A stretch of DNA of 64,000 bases from Prevotella sp. UBA6994 (lineage in GTDB: Bacteria; Bacteroidota; Bacteroidia; Bacteroidales; Bacteroidaceae): positions 91,634-155,633 of the forward strand of contig DJXW01000014.1 in assembly GCA_002449845.1 (NCBI GenBank), in the 5' to 3' direction. Position 1 is the stretch's first letter. Every line of letters begins with the position of its first letter. The translations under genes were made by a program, and so were the position numbers. The notes beneath the pieces are model-generated. The model was not told where the DNA came from. It was given only the letters and a program-made list of their open reading frames with translations, and did not search any database. Below are positions 41,250 to 50,891 of the stretch, one piece after another.

Positions 41250-44200
41250 TTATGCCGATGCCTCCTTATAGCTAAACAGTTCGTCATCTTTCAGGTCTTG
41301 TTGCTTGGTAACGTTTCTTACGTACTCGCCTACCAAGTGCCGCCATTCGTTAGGTTTCATGTTGAAATACTTAGTTCCAAACTGATGAATACATTCTAAA
41401 TATATGGTGTGGATGGTTGTGCCACCTTCCATTTCCATCTTGTCATGAATCAGCTTGCGTACCTCTTTGTCATCAGGTACATGGGTGAGGATAGAGCCTT
41501 GCGCAATCAAGTGTATCTCTTCAGCTTTTTTCTTCAAGTCACTGCTGTTGACACGATGGATACGGTTCCTATGTCTTTTTACAGGTTGGTTCTCTCCCTC
41601 AAAACTTTCTCCGTTTGCCACCCTCACGATGTCGTGCAATTCGTTCACGTAGTTTCTCACCGCCACGAAGTTCTGCCCAAACGTATCTATCCATTCATAG
41701 GTGCTGAAGGGTTCTTCTTCTATCAGCGTGCTTGGCGTAATGTCACCGTTGTTGCAGACGTATGTAATAATCGATTTGATATATTCTTCCTGTAAGGAGT
41801 TCAGCGAGGCATTTGACAGGAATGCCGAGAAACGTTCCATCGCAATATGGCGATCCACGCCTATCTGCGAGCGGATAAATACGCCCACGCTGTCGCCGCA
41901 TATCATGTTGCTGTTGGCAACAAATTTCTCGTAGTCTTCCTTGGTGCCTAATTCCTTCCAGCATATCGTTTCCAGTTCTCTGATGTCGTGAGATGTCAGT
42001 TTCTCCATCCTCACTATCTTCTGAATCACGGGTAACTCTTTGTTTTCTCCCAGAAAGTCCATCACGCGTTGCTTGTATGAGATTTGCATGGGACTGTCTT
42101 CGGGTGTGTCCTTTACTTCCACGGTGTCTTTGATGTTGATGTTGAATGTCTGGTTCGCCCCTCCCAAGATAAATTGCACCAAATCTCTGATTTCCTTGCG
42201 CACGTATTCCAGTCGGTCGAGCGTTGCCGTCTCCCAAAAGTCATGCTTCGAGAGTTGTCTGATGAGGTCCATCTTATCATTCACCTGTTTGATGCTGGCT
42301 TTCTCTTGTAGTTTGTTGGCAATCCTCTCCACCACTTTTTTCGATTTCTCTCCACTCACTGATTCGTCAATCGTCGATAACTCGATATTCAGCATCAGAA
42401 TGTCAAACTTGATGGCTCCCACGTTGGCTTTTGCGTTGACAAGCAAGGGAGAAATCTTCCCTTTCAGTTCCAAGCCATCCGTATTCGATATACAAACCCA
42501 CGATTCATCCTTCCGATACTTATCCACCACGTCCCAGTGTTCCCTCACTGAAATATGCTTGTCGTTCAGTTTTCTCACTTCATTGATAAGGGTTTCCTTG
42601 GTCTCATCGTGCAGGGCCTTTGCTGCTTCGTCATTCTGGAATTTCTCATGCTGTAAGGCGATAGCCAAGTCCACGCGCAGGTCAAACAGTCGCTCCGTGA
42701 GCGTGAGCGTTTTCTGCGGTTCCATTCCTTTCGTATATTGTCCGAAAAACTCGAAGTTGCCGCACCAGTCGAAGATGTAGAAGAACTTCTTGCTCCGCTC
42801 CTCTGCCGTCTCGCCTTCGTCAAATATCTCTTCCGACAATCGTGTGCCACGTCCTATCATCTGCATGAACTTAATCTTCGAGCGTACTTGCTTGAAGAAT
42901 ACCAGGTTCAGGATGTCTGGCACGTCAATGCCGGTGTCCAGCATATCTACCGACACGGCTATCTGTGGCATCTTGCCTCTTATCCCAAAGGTGTCGATGA
43001 TGCTCTGCGCATAGCTCACCGTGTTGTCTATCAGTTGGCAGAAGTCATCGCCCAATGATGGGTATAGTTGTTTGAATCTGTCAACAATCATCACGGCGTG
43101 TTGGTGGTTGTAGGCAAAGATGATGGTCTTTCCGATGGTGTCACCGCCATTTACTTTCAATCCGTTGTCCATGAGATCCACCAATACCATGTCAATGGTG
43201 TCTTGATTGAAGATGTAGTTGAATATTTCTTGGCGCTCGATGTCTCGCTGATAGTCTTCCTCGATAGGAATGTCCTTCTTTGCCTTTTCGTAGTTCCAGA
43301 TGCTTTCCATCTGTTTCTTCTCTTCCTCAGACAACTTGTCGTATCTGATGCCGTGCTTCAGAATGTCGGTTGTTCGCGAAAGTACTACCTTGTTTACCAA
43401 GTAACCGTCTTTCACTGCTTCTTCCAACAGATACTCAAAGTTGGGCTCGCCGCTTTCGCGTTCAAAGAGGTCATACGTGCTTCGGTCGTCATCTTCTCTC
43501 GGCGTGGCGGTCAGTCCTACCATCAACGCATCAAAGTAACTCAAGATAGATGTGTACTTGCCGAAGATGCTGCGGTGTACCTCGTCTATCACTATCAGGT
43601 CAAACCTTCCGATGCCAAACTCCTTGTCTTCGGTGTCTATGTAGTTGATCATTGTTTGGTAGGTGCTGAATAGTATTCGTGCATTCATCACGCTCTCTCT
43701 TTCCGTCTGTCTGAAGTCGTCGAGCCTTGCGGTGGTGGCATTGGGCAACAGTTTGGTGAAGTTCTTGTGCGCTTGCTTCACCAATGCCGTGCGGTCTGCG
43801 AGGAAGAGAATGTTCTTCGCCCATCCGTTGCGCATCAGTACGTCGCAGAGTGAGATGGCTACGCGTGTCTTCCCTGTACCTGTAGCCATCACTATCAGTC
43901 CTCTTCTGTGCCACTTGTTGAAATGTTCGCACATCGCTCTGATGGCTTGTTTCTGATAGGCTCGGTTGGTGATGTCGTCGCTTATCTGTAGGTCGGTAAT
44001 GCTGTTGCGTCCACGTCTCTGTATCAGTACCTGCAAGTCTTCTTCCGTATGAAATCCACTTACTCGCCGTTTGGGATAGCCCAGTCCGTCAATGATGTAG
44101 GTACTGAATCCATTGGTGTAGTAGATGACAGGTCTCACGCCATATTGCTTTTCCAAACAGTCGGCATAGAGGATGGCTTGCTTGCGTCCCACCTCCGGGT

Positions 44201-44963
44201 CTTTCGTCGTGCGTTTGGCTTCCACCACCGCAAGTGGCTTGCCGTTGGCACCAAACAGTACGTAGTCGGCATAGCCCACGCCGTGGTTGTTGGGCATTCC
44301 TTCCACTTCAATCTCTATACAAGCCTTGCTTGGCACGATGGCTCCTTTCTTTTCTATCACCTGCCATCCCGCCTCTTCCAGTAGGATGTCGATAAACAGC
44401 CGTCGGGTCTCTGCCTCGCTGTAGTCTATCTTATCGGTAATGTCCTGTGGGGCTTTCACCGTTTCCGTTGGAATGTTGTGAACAAACTGTTCCGTAGGCA
44501 GAGGAACGGTGGGTTGGGGTAGTACGGTCAGGGTGGGAGAGCGTGGTATCAGCTTCTTGTTGAATGGTGCCAGTTTGTCGATTACTCTTAGCTTCAGCAG
44601 TATGCCTCCCACCACATTATATATATTAAGTAGGGAGAAGTAAGCCTCGCTGCCTCTCACGCCACCGTCGTGTGCAGCCTTGTTGCCTATCTTGCGCACG
44701 TAGTGTGCAGCCATCAAGAGCCTTTCGTCATTGCCAATAAAATCGGTGAAAGGCTCGCTGTTCATCAGTTCAAGGAGTGTGGTGCGTTTCTCTATCTCTA
44801 TGCCCTTGAGGGTGTAGATAGCCTTGACGATCCACTCCAATGCCCTGCGCCCATTCAGCGCACAGATATCACGATTGGTTTCCAGCGTGTCTTCCGCTGC
44901 GTTGCAAAAGACGTATAGGTCTTTCAGCGGCTCGATGTCTTTCAGATAGTCAAAGTTTTTCAT
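41250..44963 (-). CDS. hsdR: Type I restriction endonuclease, R subunit, with DUF4145 N-terminus
   Basis: 1237 residues. Residues 1-105 are a DUF4145-like helical domain (RRALEWIVKAIYTLKG, AHYVRKIGNKAAHDGG). A PD-(D/E)XK nuclease domain follows (about 185-330: GYADYVLFGANGKPLAVVEAKR). The SF2 motor has VMATGTGKTRVAISL, IDEVHRSIFGK, VGLTATPREDDD and QMIGRGTRLSE. The C-terminal part (from about 1000) resembles EcoEI_R_C: QISYKQRVMDFLGENKELP, LTSHDIRELETICWKELGT. It translocates and cuts unmethylated DNA with HsdM and HsdS. It is the last gene of the array; about 95 bases of short repeats precede it. Confidence 0.93.
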   Translation of the reverse strand: MKNFDYLKDIEPLKDLYVFCNAAEDTLETNRDICALNGRRALEWIVKAIYTLKGIEIEKRTTLLELMNSEPFTDFIGNDERLLMAAHYVRKIGNKAAHDGGVRGSEAYFSLLNIYNVVGGILLKLRVIDKLAPFNKKLIPRSPTLTVLPQPTVPLPTEQFVHNIPTETVKAPQDITDKIDYSEAETRRLFIDILLEEAGWQVIEKKGAIVPSKACIEIEVEGMPNNHGVGYADYVLFGANGKPLAVVEAKRTTKDPEVGRKQAILYADCLEKQYGVRPVIYYTNGFSTYIIDGLGYPKRRVSGFHTEEDLQVLIQRRGRNSITDLQISDDITNRAYQKQAIRAMCEHFNKWHRRGLIVMATGTGKTRVAISLCDVLMRNGWAKNILFLADRTALVKQAHKNFTKLLPNATTARLDDFRQTERESVMNARILFSTYQTMINYIDTEDKEFGIGRFDLIVIDEVHRSIFGKYTSILSYFDALMVGLTATPREDDDRSTYDLFERESGEPNFEYLLEEAVKDGYLVNKVVLSRTTDILKHGIRYDKLSEEEKKQMESIWNYEKAKKDIPIEEDYQRDIERQEIFNYIFNQDTIDMVLVDLMDNGLKVNGGDTIGKTIIFAYNHQHAVMIVDRFKQLYPSLGDDFCQLIDNTVSYAQSIIDTFGIRGKMPQIAVSVDMLDTGIDVPDILNLVFFKQVRSKIKFMQMIGRGTRLSEEIFDEGETAEERSKKFFYIFDWCGNFEFFGQYTKGMEPQKTLTLTERLFDLRVDLAIALQHEKFQNDEAAKALHDETKETLINEVRKLNDKHISVREHWDVVDKYRKDESWVCISNTDGLELKGKISPLLVNAKANVGAIKFDILMLNIELSTIDESVSGEKSKKVVERIANKLQEKASIKQVNDKMDLIRQLSKHDFWETATLDRLEYVRKEIRDLVQFILGGANQTFNINIKDTVEVKDTPEDSPMQISYKQRVMDFLGENKELPVIQKIVRMEKLTSHDIRELETICWKELGTKEDYEKFVANSNMICGDSVGVFIRSQIGVDRHIAMERFSAFLSNASLNSLQEEYIKSIITYVCNNGDITPSTLIEEEPFSTYEWIDTFGQNFVAVRNYVNELHDIVRVANGESFEGENQPVKRHRNRIHRVNSSDLKKKAEEIHLIAQGSILTHVPDDKEVRKLIHDKMEMEGGTTIHTIYLECIHQFGTKYFNMKPNEWRHLVGEYVRNVTKQQDLKDDELFSYKEASA

Positions 44964-44993
44964 CTTTTATTGCAGGTTTTTGATTATTGTCTT

Positions 44994-45058
44994 TAATTAT
45001 TATAGGTTTCTAAGATTCCCTAGAATTTCTAGGATTTCTAGGATTTCCTAGGGCTCTC
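44994..45058. repeat. Imperfect short repeats before hsdR
   Basis: About four degenerate copies of a 9-11-base unit around TTTCTAGGAT, some mutually complementary (CCTAGAA/TTCTAGG), in the gap between the four-helix gene and hsdR. Confidence 0.65.
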
Positions 45059-45724
45059 CTAGGTACTCCCTAAAATCTCTTCTATCTGCTTCTTCAGCTT
45101 CTCATTCTCCTCTTTCAGTCGCAGGTTCTCCGCTTCCAAGGCTTTCATATAGGTATCTTGCTCTTTGCGGTAGCCTGTGCGGGCTGCGTACATACGCTCT
45201 TTGATGCCGCCCTCTTTCACAAAGCGTTCTTCCAGCTTGGTGATGTACGCGCACATCATCTTGTCGGTCTGGTGGCAGAGCGTCAGGGCGAGGTTTGCCA
45301 TCTCCTCGTCGTTTATCTTTCCTAAGAGCGGCTCGTAGTCGCTGTAGTCATTATGTTTGCTGCAGAAATCTCGCAGGCGTTGTTGGCGGGGATTGTCTTT
45401 CTCCCACGTCTTTAAGTGGTGGGTGTTCAGGTAGTCTTGGTAGTCGGAGCGAAGCTCTTGCAGACTGCCACGGGCTACGTTCGGCAGTTTGATTTCCATC
45501 TCTGAGCTGGTCTGTCCGTCTTCGCTGCCCTCCACGATGTTTTGTTTTCCTGAGCGGGCTGCCTGCACCATCTGATCTACTGTACGGTCGCCGTGGACGG
45601 GCAGGAAACGGTGGCAGAAATCTACCGTCAACTGATATAGCACGTCGCTCTTACGGTAGAAGTAGAGGTCTTTCCAAATCACAGCTTTCTTCAGCACTTT
45701 TCCTTTGGTGTCGTAGTTTTCCAT
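45059..45724 (-). CDS. Four-helix-bundle suffix-domain protein in the RM cassette
   Basis: 221 residues. YFYRKSDVLYQLTVDFCHRF, QMVQAARSGKQNIVEGSEDG and NVARGSLQELRSDYQDYL are the helical pattern of four-helix-bundle proteins related to the 23S rRNA intervening-sequence protein, with a longer C-terminal 'suffix'. The last 35 residues are a leucine/glutamate coiled coil (ALEAENLRLKEENEKLKKQI). It lies 14 bases behind hsdS; this family recurs inside type I RM loci, but its role there is unknown. Cytoplasmic. Confidence 0.75.
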   Translation of the reverse strand: MENYDTKGKVLKKAVIWKDLYFYRKSDVLYQLTVDFCHRFLPVHGDRTVDQMVQAARSGKQNIVEGSEDGQTSSEMEIKLPNVARGSLQELRSDYQDYLNTHHLKTWEKDNPRQQRLRDFCSKHNDYSDYEPLLGKINDEEMANLALTLCHQTDKMMCAYITKLEERFVKEGGIKERMYAARTGYRKEQDTYMKALEAENLRLKEENEKLKKQIEEILGST

Positions 45725-45738
45725 AGTTGTTTCCTTTC

Positions 45739-46899
45739 TTAATTGAAATAATAATCCATTCGACTGTTGAAAAGGGTCTCTACCTCCGTGAAGGATTGCT
45801 TGATAAGTGCCTTTTGATGCTCGATGGATTGTATTTTTGAGGCGAAAAGATTCTGGAGGGGGAGAGGAGGTAGAGGGATGGGTATTTTTTCTATTTCTTT
45901 TGTAGAAATATGCGTTACCTTAAACCCATTTGCATATCTTGCTTTTTCATTAAAGAATGCTTTTGTTTGTGTATAATATGAGATATAAACCCCATTTATG
46001 TTATGGTGGAATATCGCAGCATCTGAACCAACAATGATGTCATAATTGCCTAACCATGCAGTGCTTTTGCATGATCCCTCAACATCTTCGCTGGTAATAG
46101 CCATCACGACATCTCCTGGATGAGCAATCTTATATTTCGGCAAAAGATCGTGAGGTATACATGTCTTATGTACATGTGTGGTTGCGCCAAATATCGTATG
46201 TAGTTGCCCATAATGGATGCATGGTATACCTTTTTCGACAAAGTCTTTTTTAGATATTCCTGCACCTCGTTCTATAGATCCAATTTCTCCCATTTTCTTC
46301 ACTTCCCACCCCTTTTCATTAATAATCGGGTCTCCAAACATTTCATAGAAGATGGATTGTGCGAGATTATCAAGCTCTTTCAGTTGAGCCTTTTTCTTCT
46401 CAATGATGCTGCTTAGCAAATCCAATTCCTCGACGATATGCTGCTGCTCGGAGAGAGGAGGAACGGGAATTTCTATTCCTTCAACAACTTTCTTTGATAT
46501 TTCTTTAAATGTTGCACCAGTTCCTAAACTCTGTATGTAGCTTACATTATGTTTCAAAAAATAATAGGCATATTCATTGTATAGCCTTTCTCCACAAACG
46601 AGATTTTTAAAACCTTGATTGCAGTACATTGCTTTTTTCGTAATGCAAACCTTACCTATCGGTGCCCTTGATGATAGCAAAACCGTACCAACAGGTAACA
46701 ATGATAGATTCGTCTTTTCTACAGCTTTGTCAGTTATTGTTCGTACAGTTTTTGAAATATATTTAGAACCATCAAGTTCTGCAGGAGTTACCCAAAAATG
46801 ACCTTCACCCCAATAACTATCTATATTTGTTTTTGGAGTACTCCCACCAACAACCAAGGCAACGTCTTTAATCTTCTTATATTCCCAACCTTCTTTCAT
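45739..46899 (-). CDS. hsdS: Type I restriction-modification specificity subunit
   Basis: 386 residues with two target-recognition halves, each followed by a helical spacer: first half to about 140 (KNLVCGERLYNEYAYYFLKH, KEISKKVVEGIEIPVPPLSE), spacer QQHIVEELDLLSSIIEKKKA, second half about 195-345 (KEIEKIPIPLPPLPLQN), last spacer to the end. It sets the bipartite DNA site for HsdM methylation and HsdR cutting. Full length, single copy, no recombinase or second hsdS nearby. Confidence 0.93.
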   Translation of the reverse strand: MKEGWEYKKIKDVALVVGGSTPKTNIDSYWGEGHFWVTPAELDGSKYISKTVRTITDKAVEKTNLSLLPVGTVLLSSRAPIGKVCITKKAMYCNQGFKNLVCGERLYNEYAYYFLKHNVSYIQSLGTGATFKEISKKVVEGIEIPVPPLSEQQHIVEELDLLSSIIEKKKAQLKELDNLAQSIFYEMFGDPIINEKGWEVKKMGEIGSIERGAGISKKDFVEKGIPCIHYGQLHTIFGATTHVHKTCIPHDLLPKYKIAHPGDVVMAITSEDVEGSCKSTAWLGNYDIIVGSDAAIFHHNINGVYISYYTQTKAFFNEKARYANGFKVTHISTKEIEKIPIPLPPLPLQNLFASKIQSIEHQKALIKQSFTEVETLFNSRMDYYFN

Positions 46900-46932
46900 A
46901 GATATTTCTCCTTAAACTCCGCCATAATAGTT

Positions 46933-48060
46933 TTACTCAAACTCACTTTCAATCTCTTCAATTGTTGGGAGACTACCCCTGAAATCATTTGGCAGTGCTT
47001 GTCCTAATTCATAATCGGAAATGCCGATGGGCTTTACTACGTCGCGCAATGCATATTCTGCCTTGACTTTGTCTTTGGTTTTACAAAGTAGTAAGCCGAT
47101 AGTGCGGTTATCGCCTTTACGACAAAGTAGATCATCAACAGCAGAACAATAGAAATTGAGCTTGCCAATGTATTCGGGCTTGAACTCCGTATTCTTCAGT
47201 TCCACAACCATATATCTATGCATAAACGAATTATACATCAACAGGTCTATGTAATAATCATCGCCTGATACTTCTATATGGTATTGCCTGCCCATAAATC
47301 CAAACCCCGCTCCCATTTCTATTAGAAACTTCTCTACATGTTTCACCAACCCTATTTCTATGTCACGCTCATTGTATTCTTCTGTAAAAGTCAACATGTC
47401 GAAAATGTATGGGTCTTTTAGCATAGATGATACTTCGTGGGCTTCACCCGATGGTAGCACTTCTTCAAAGTTATTCGCCAAGGCACCGTGCTTATTATAG
47501 TAGTCAAGATCTATAACTTCCTTCAGATAATCAACTTTCCAGTTTGACTTTATACATTGAATCATATACCAATAACGGGCTCGAATATCCTTCACTTTCT
47601 GGATAAGAACAATATTATGAGTCCATGAAAGATGTATCACAGGCAAATGAAAATTGTATGTAGGCAATTGCGCAATTGTCGATTGCGTAATTGGATATTC
47701 ATCTTTTTCTGTATATTTATTCAATTGCGCAATTGACGATTGCGTAATTTCAGGTAAACTACGTTTGGACAAAGTTAGTTCTTTGTTATACTCTTCGTAG
47801 AATTGTATCATGCATTGCATATTTCTGACAGAGAATCCTTTAATTTTAGGAAACTCATTTTTCATATCGACCGATAGTCGCTCAAGAGTCTTCTTTCCCC
47901 ATCCATTAGCCTTTTGGCTTTTGGTCAGCATGTTGCCAATATCCCAATACATGTGTAGCATCTCTTCGTTTGCAGAATAGATTGCACGTTGCTGGCCTTG
48001 AGTTACTCTTTGCTTGATGTGACGTAAAAGCGTTAGATATATCTGTTCCTCCGTTTTCAT
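46933..48060 (-). CDS. YhcG/DUF1016-type PD-(D/E)XK nuclease in the RM cassette
   Basis: 375 residues: N-terminal DUF1016 helical domain (ANEEMLHMYWDIGNMLTKSQ, GWGKKTLERLSVDMKNEFP, VRNMQCMIQFYEEY) and C-terminal nuclease domain (GRQYHIEVSGDDYYIDLLMY, MVVELKN with the D-ExK set). Such genes are frequent riders of type I RM loci. Residues about 105-132 carry an in-frame duplication, ITQSSIAQL and ITQSTIAQL, encoded by two near-identical 28-bp palindrome-rich segments, unusual for the family. Confidence 0.82.
   Translation of the reverse strand: MKTEEQIYLTLLRHIKQRVTQGQQRAIYSANEEMLHMYWDIGNMLTKSQKANGWGKKTLERLSVDMKNEFPKIKGFSVRNMQCMIQFYEEYNKELTLSKRSLPEITQSSIAQLNKYTEKDEYPITQSTIAQLPTYNFHLPVIHLSWTHNIVLIQKVKDIRARYWYMIQCIKSNWKVDYLKEVIDLDYYNKHGALANNFEEVLPSGEAHEVSSMLKDPYIFDMLTFTEEYNERDIEIGLVKHVEKFLIEMGAGFGFMGRQYHIEVSGDDYYIDLLMYNSFMHRYMVVELKNTEFKPEYIGKLNFYCSAVDDLLCRKGDNRTIGLLLCKTKDKVKAEYALRDVVKPIGISDYELGQALPNDFRGSLPTIEEIESEFE
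47665..47749. repeat. Two 28-bp repeats inside the yhcG-like gene
   Basis: Copies at 47665-47692 and 47722-47749 differ at one base; each starts with the palindrome CAATTGCGCAATTG. The period is 57 bases, so the frame is kept. Confidence 0.88.
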
Positions 48061-48085
48061 AAATCTATTTCAATTGTGTATTGAA

Positions 48086-49579
48086 TCATAGATATTTCTC
48101 CTTAAACTCAGCCATTGCGTTTTGGATTTCCTCTTGAAGCGTGGCAATACGGTCATAAATCACCTCTGGCGCATCATAAACAACCTTTTCACGCTCCACC
48201 TCTTTATATTTATTGATGGAAAGCACGTAGTCGTTGTTGCGGATTTCATCGATGGGAACGAGGAATGATTGGTCCTTGCGACTGCGACTCTCCTCTGCTT
48301 CGAGGTTGCGGAAACGGGCAATAACGTCGGGAATGTCGCTCTCGGCTATCTCCGTGCGCTTCTGGTCTAATGAGAATCCATCGGCTTTCATGTCATAGAA
48401 CCATACCTTGTCGGTTCCACCAGCGTTGGTCTTGGTGAAGATAAGAATGGCGGTGCTCACGCCGCTGTAAGGCTGAAACACACCGCTGGGCATGGAGATG
48501 ACTGCCCTCAGCGTGTGGTTCTCCACCAATTCCTTGCGCAGGGCAACGTGGGCATTCGAGTTGCCAAACAGCACACCGTCTGGCACGATGCTGGCACACC
48601 GTCCACCCGTCTGCAACATACGGATGAACAGCGACACAAACAGCAATTCGGTCTTCTTGGTGTTGGTAATCGCCAACAGCGACTTGTTGATGTCCTCGCT
48701 GTCTATGCTGCCTGCAAAGGGAGGATTGGCAAGACATAGGGTGTAACGCTCCGTGTCGTTGTTGCTTGATGAGAGACTGTCACGGTAAGCCACGTCGGGC
48801 TCCTCCACACCGTGCAACATGAGGTTCATTGCACCGATGCGCAGCATGGTGCTGTCGGTGTCGAAGCCATGAAACATACTGCCCTTGAATCGCTGGGCAT
48901 TGTCTTTCTTCAGGAGTTCTTGCTTGTAGTGGTCGGCAATATACTTCGCACTTTCCACGATGAAGCCCGCACTGCCCATAGCAGGGTCGCAGATGTCGTC
49001 TTTCAGCGTGGGCTGCATCAGTTCCACCATCATGCGGATGATGTGGCGGGGAGTACGAAACTGTCCGTTGTTGCCACTTGCTGCCATCTTACCCAAGATA
49101 TACTCATATACATCGCCCATGGTGTCGCGGTTGTTCATGTCTAACGCATTGACACCATCCACAATCTTGGTCAGCGTCCTTGGACTTTGAATGAGAAACA
49201 CCGCGTCTTTCATGAATTTCCCGTAGGCAGAGGCTCTGCCGTTGCTCAGGTTCTTGATGAACGAGAAAGCATCGTTGCGGATGGTGTTGAACATCTGTGT
49301 GGCTTCCATGTTCTTGAACACATGCCAGCGTAGGTTGTCGTAAGGCACATCCCTGTCGGTTTCGGGATTGTGCCACATTCCCTCCTTGAAGGTGGGGTTG
49401 GCTATGCTTACGCCTAAGAAGTTTGCTTCTGCCTCTTTCTTCTGTTGCGCATCATCGAGCATCTTCATGAAGAAGAGGTAGGTCATCTGCTCCAATACCG
49501 ACATGGGATTGGTCACTCCGCCTACCCAGTAGGTGTCCCAGATGGCATCTATTTGGTTTTTAATCTCTCCTGTAATCAT
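48086..49579 (-). CDS. hsdM: Type I restriction-modification methyltransferase subunit
   Basis: 497 residues. N-terminal HsdM_N helices (QIDAIWDTYWVGGVTNPMSV, LEQMTYLFFMKMLDD); N6-adenine methyltransferase domain with DDICDPAMGSAGFIVE (AdoMet site) and catalytic LANPPFAGS. It methylates adenine at the site chosen by HsdS. Its ATG overlaps the stop of murF as ATGA, so the cassette is read through from a cell-wall gene. Confidence 0.95.
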   Translation of the reverse strand: MITGEIKNQIDAIWDTYWVGGVTNPMSVLEQMTYLFFMKMLDDAQQKKEAEANFLGVSIANPTFKEGMWHNPETDRDVPYDNLRWHVFKNMEATQMFNTIRNDAFSFIKNLSNGRASAYGKFMKDAVFLIQSPRTLTKIVDGVNALDMNNRDTMGDVYEYILGKMAASGNNGQFRTPRHIIRMMVELMQPTLKDDICDPAMGSAGFIVESAKYIADHYKQELLKKDNAQRFKGSMFHGFDTDSTMLRIGAMNLMLHGVEEPDVAYRDSLSSSNNDTERYTLCLANPPFAGSIDSEDINKSLLAITNTKKTELLFVSLFIRMLQTGGRCASIVPDGVLFGNSNAHVALRKELVENHTLRAVISMPSGVFQPYSGVSTAILIFTKTNAGGTDKVWFYDMKADGFSLDQKRTEIAESDIPDVIARFRNLEAEESRSRKDQSFLVPIDEIRNNDYVLSINKYKEVEREKVVYDAPEVIYDRIATLQEEIQNAMAEFKEKYL

Positions 49580-50883
49580 AATAGTGCGGGTAACTCATAT
49601 AGCTTGATGCTGTTGCTGCCTTTGATCAAGATGTAATACCCCTTGATAGCCTCACTCTTGATGGCTGCTTTCACCTCTTCGGCGGTTGCGAATTTCCGAT
49701 AGTTGCAATGGGTCTTGCCAAATTCTTCGCCCACTAACCATACTTGCTCAAATCCGTATTCGCGCAAGAGGTCAACCGTGCGCTGGTGTTCTTCGTCGCT
49801 CACTGCACCCAACTCTCTCATGTCTCCCAATATCGCCATCTTGGGCGATACTTCCATCAGGTGGAAATTGTCTATTGCCGCCTTCATGCTCGACGGGTTG
49901 GCATTGTAGGCATCAACGATGAGGTGATTGTCGTGAGTCACCTCCATTTGCGAGCGGTTGTTGCTGGGAACGTAGTTGCTGAGAGCATGGTGAATCTGTT
50001 GGGGAGATACGCCGAAATGCAATCCTATCGTGATGGCAGCCAACATATTGTCGATGTTGTATGAGCCAATAAGGTGTGTCTGTATTTCTTGGCTTACGGA
50101 AATCCCCGATGATTGTTGGGCTTGCCATTGGAATTTCAAGAACGGAGCGCAACTGATGATTTGCCCGTTCACTTGGCAGTCTTCCTGTGTGCCGTATGCA
50201 ATGGCTCGTGATATTTCTCTGCTTTGCGCCATTTCCAAAAGATGCTCATTGTCGGCATTGATGAATACCAGTGCGTCGTGAGCCTTGAGATAGTCGTACA
50301 GTTCTCCTTTGGTTTTCTTCACGCCCTCAAACGAACCGAAGCCCTGCAAGTGCGCTTTTCCCACGTTGGTGATGAGTCCGCAAGTGGGTTCGGTTGTCTC
50401 CACCAATGTTTGGATGTCGCCCGGATGACTGGCTCCCATTTCCACCACTGCTATCTCATGTTGCTCGTTGAGTCGGAAAAGGGTCTTGGGTACACCCACG
50501 TCGTTATTGAAGTTGCCTTGCGTGTAGAGCGTGTTGTATTTCTCCGACAGCACCGTGGCTATCAGTTCTTTTGTGGTGGTCTTCCCGTTGGTGCCTGTAA
50601 TGCCAATCACAGGGATATCGAACTGCCGACGATGTTCGCGAGCCAGGTCCTTGAAGGTTTGCAATACGTTATCTACCAAGATGAAACGCTCGTCTTGCCG
50701 ATAGTCGGCATTGTCTATCACGGCGTATACGCATCCCTTCTCGATGGCTGCAGCGGCAAACTTGTTGCCGTCAAACGATTCGCCTTTCAGTGCGAAGAAG
50801 ATACTCCCTTCGGGGCAGTCGCGTGAGTCGGTGGTAATCACGGGATGCTGTTTGTAAATGTTGTATAGTTCTTGAATACTCAT
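49576..50883 (-). CDS. murF: UDP-N-acetylmuramoyl-tripeptide--D-alanyl-D-alanine ligase
   Basis: 435 residues. Mur ligase pattern: GSIFFALKGESFDGNKFAA, ATP loop GITGTNGKTTTKELIATVL, EMGASHPGDI, GKAHLQGFGSFEG, and a C-terminal domain from NNRSQMEVTHDN. It adds D-Ala-D-Ala to the peptidoglycan precursor in the cytoplasm. It is standing outside the usual dcw cluster here, between a DUF486 gene (8 bases upstream) and hsdM. Confidence 0.95.
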   Translation of the reverse strand: MSIQELYNIYKQHPVITTDSRDCPEGSIFFALKGESFDGNKFAAAAIEKGCVYAVIDNADYRQDERFILVDNVLQTFKDLAREHRRQFDIPVIGITGTNGKTTTKELIATVLSEKYNTLYTQGNFNNDVGVPKTLFRLNEQHEIAVVEMGASHPGDIQTLVETTEPTCGLITNVGKAHLQGFGSFEGVKKTKGELYDYLKAHDALVFINADNEHLLEMAQSREISRAIAYGTQEDCQVNGQIISCAPFLKFQWQAQQSSGISVSQEIQTHLIGSYNIDNMLAAITIGLHFGVSPQQIHHALSNYVPSNNRSQMEVTHDNHLIVDAYNANPSSMKAAIDNFHLMEVSPKMAILGDMRELGAVSDEEHQRTVDLLREYGFEQVWLVGEEFGKTHCNYRKFATAEEVKAAIKSEAIKGYYILIKGSNSIKLYELPALL

Positions 50884-50891
50884 GGTTGTAG

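Noticed and set aside
45739..46899. Phase-variable hsdS shuffling
   Set aside because: Only one hsdS, no inverted repeats within the recognition domains, no partial hsdS copies and no recombinase in the cassette.
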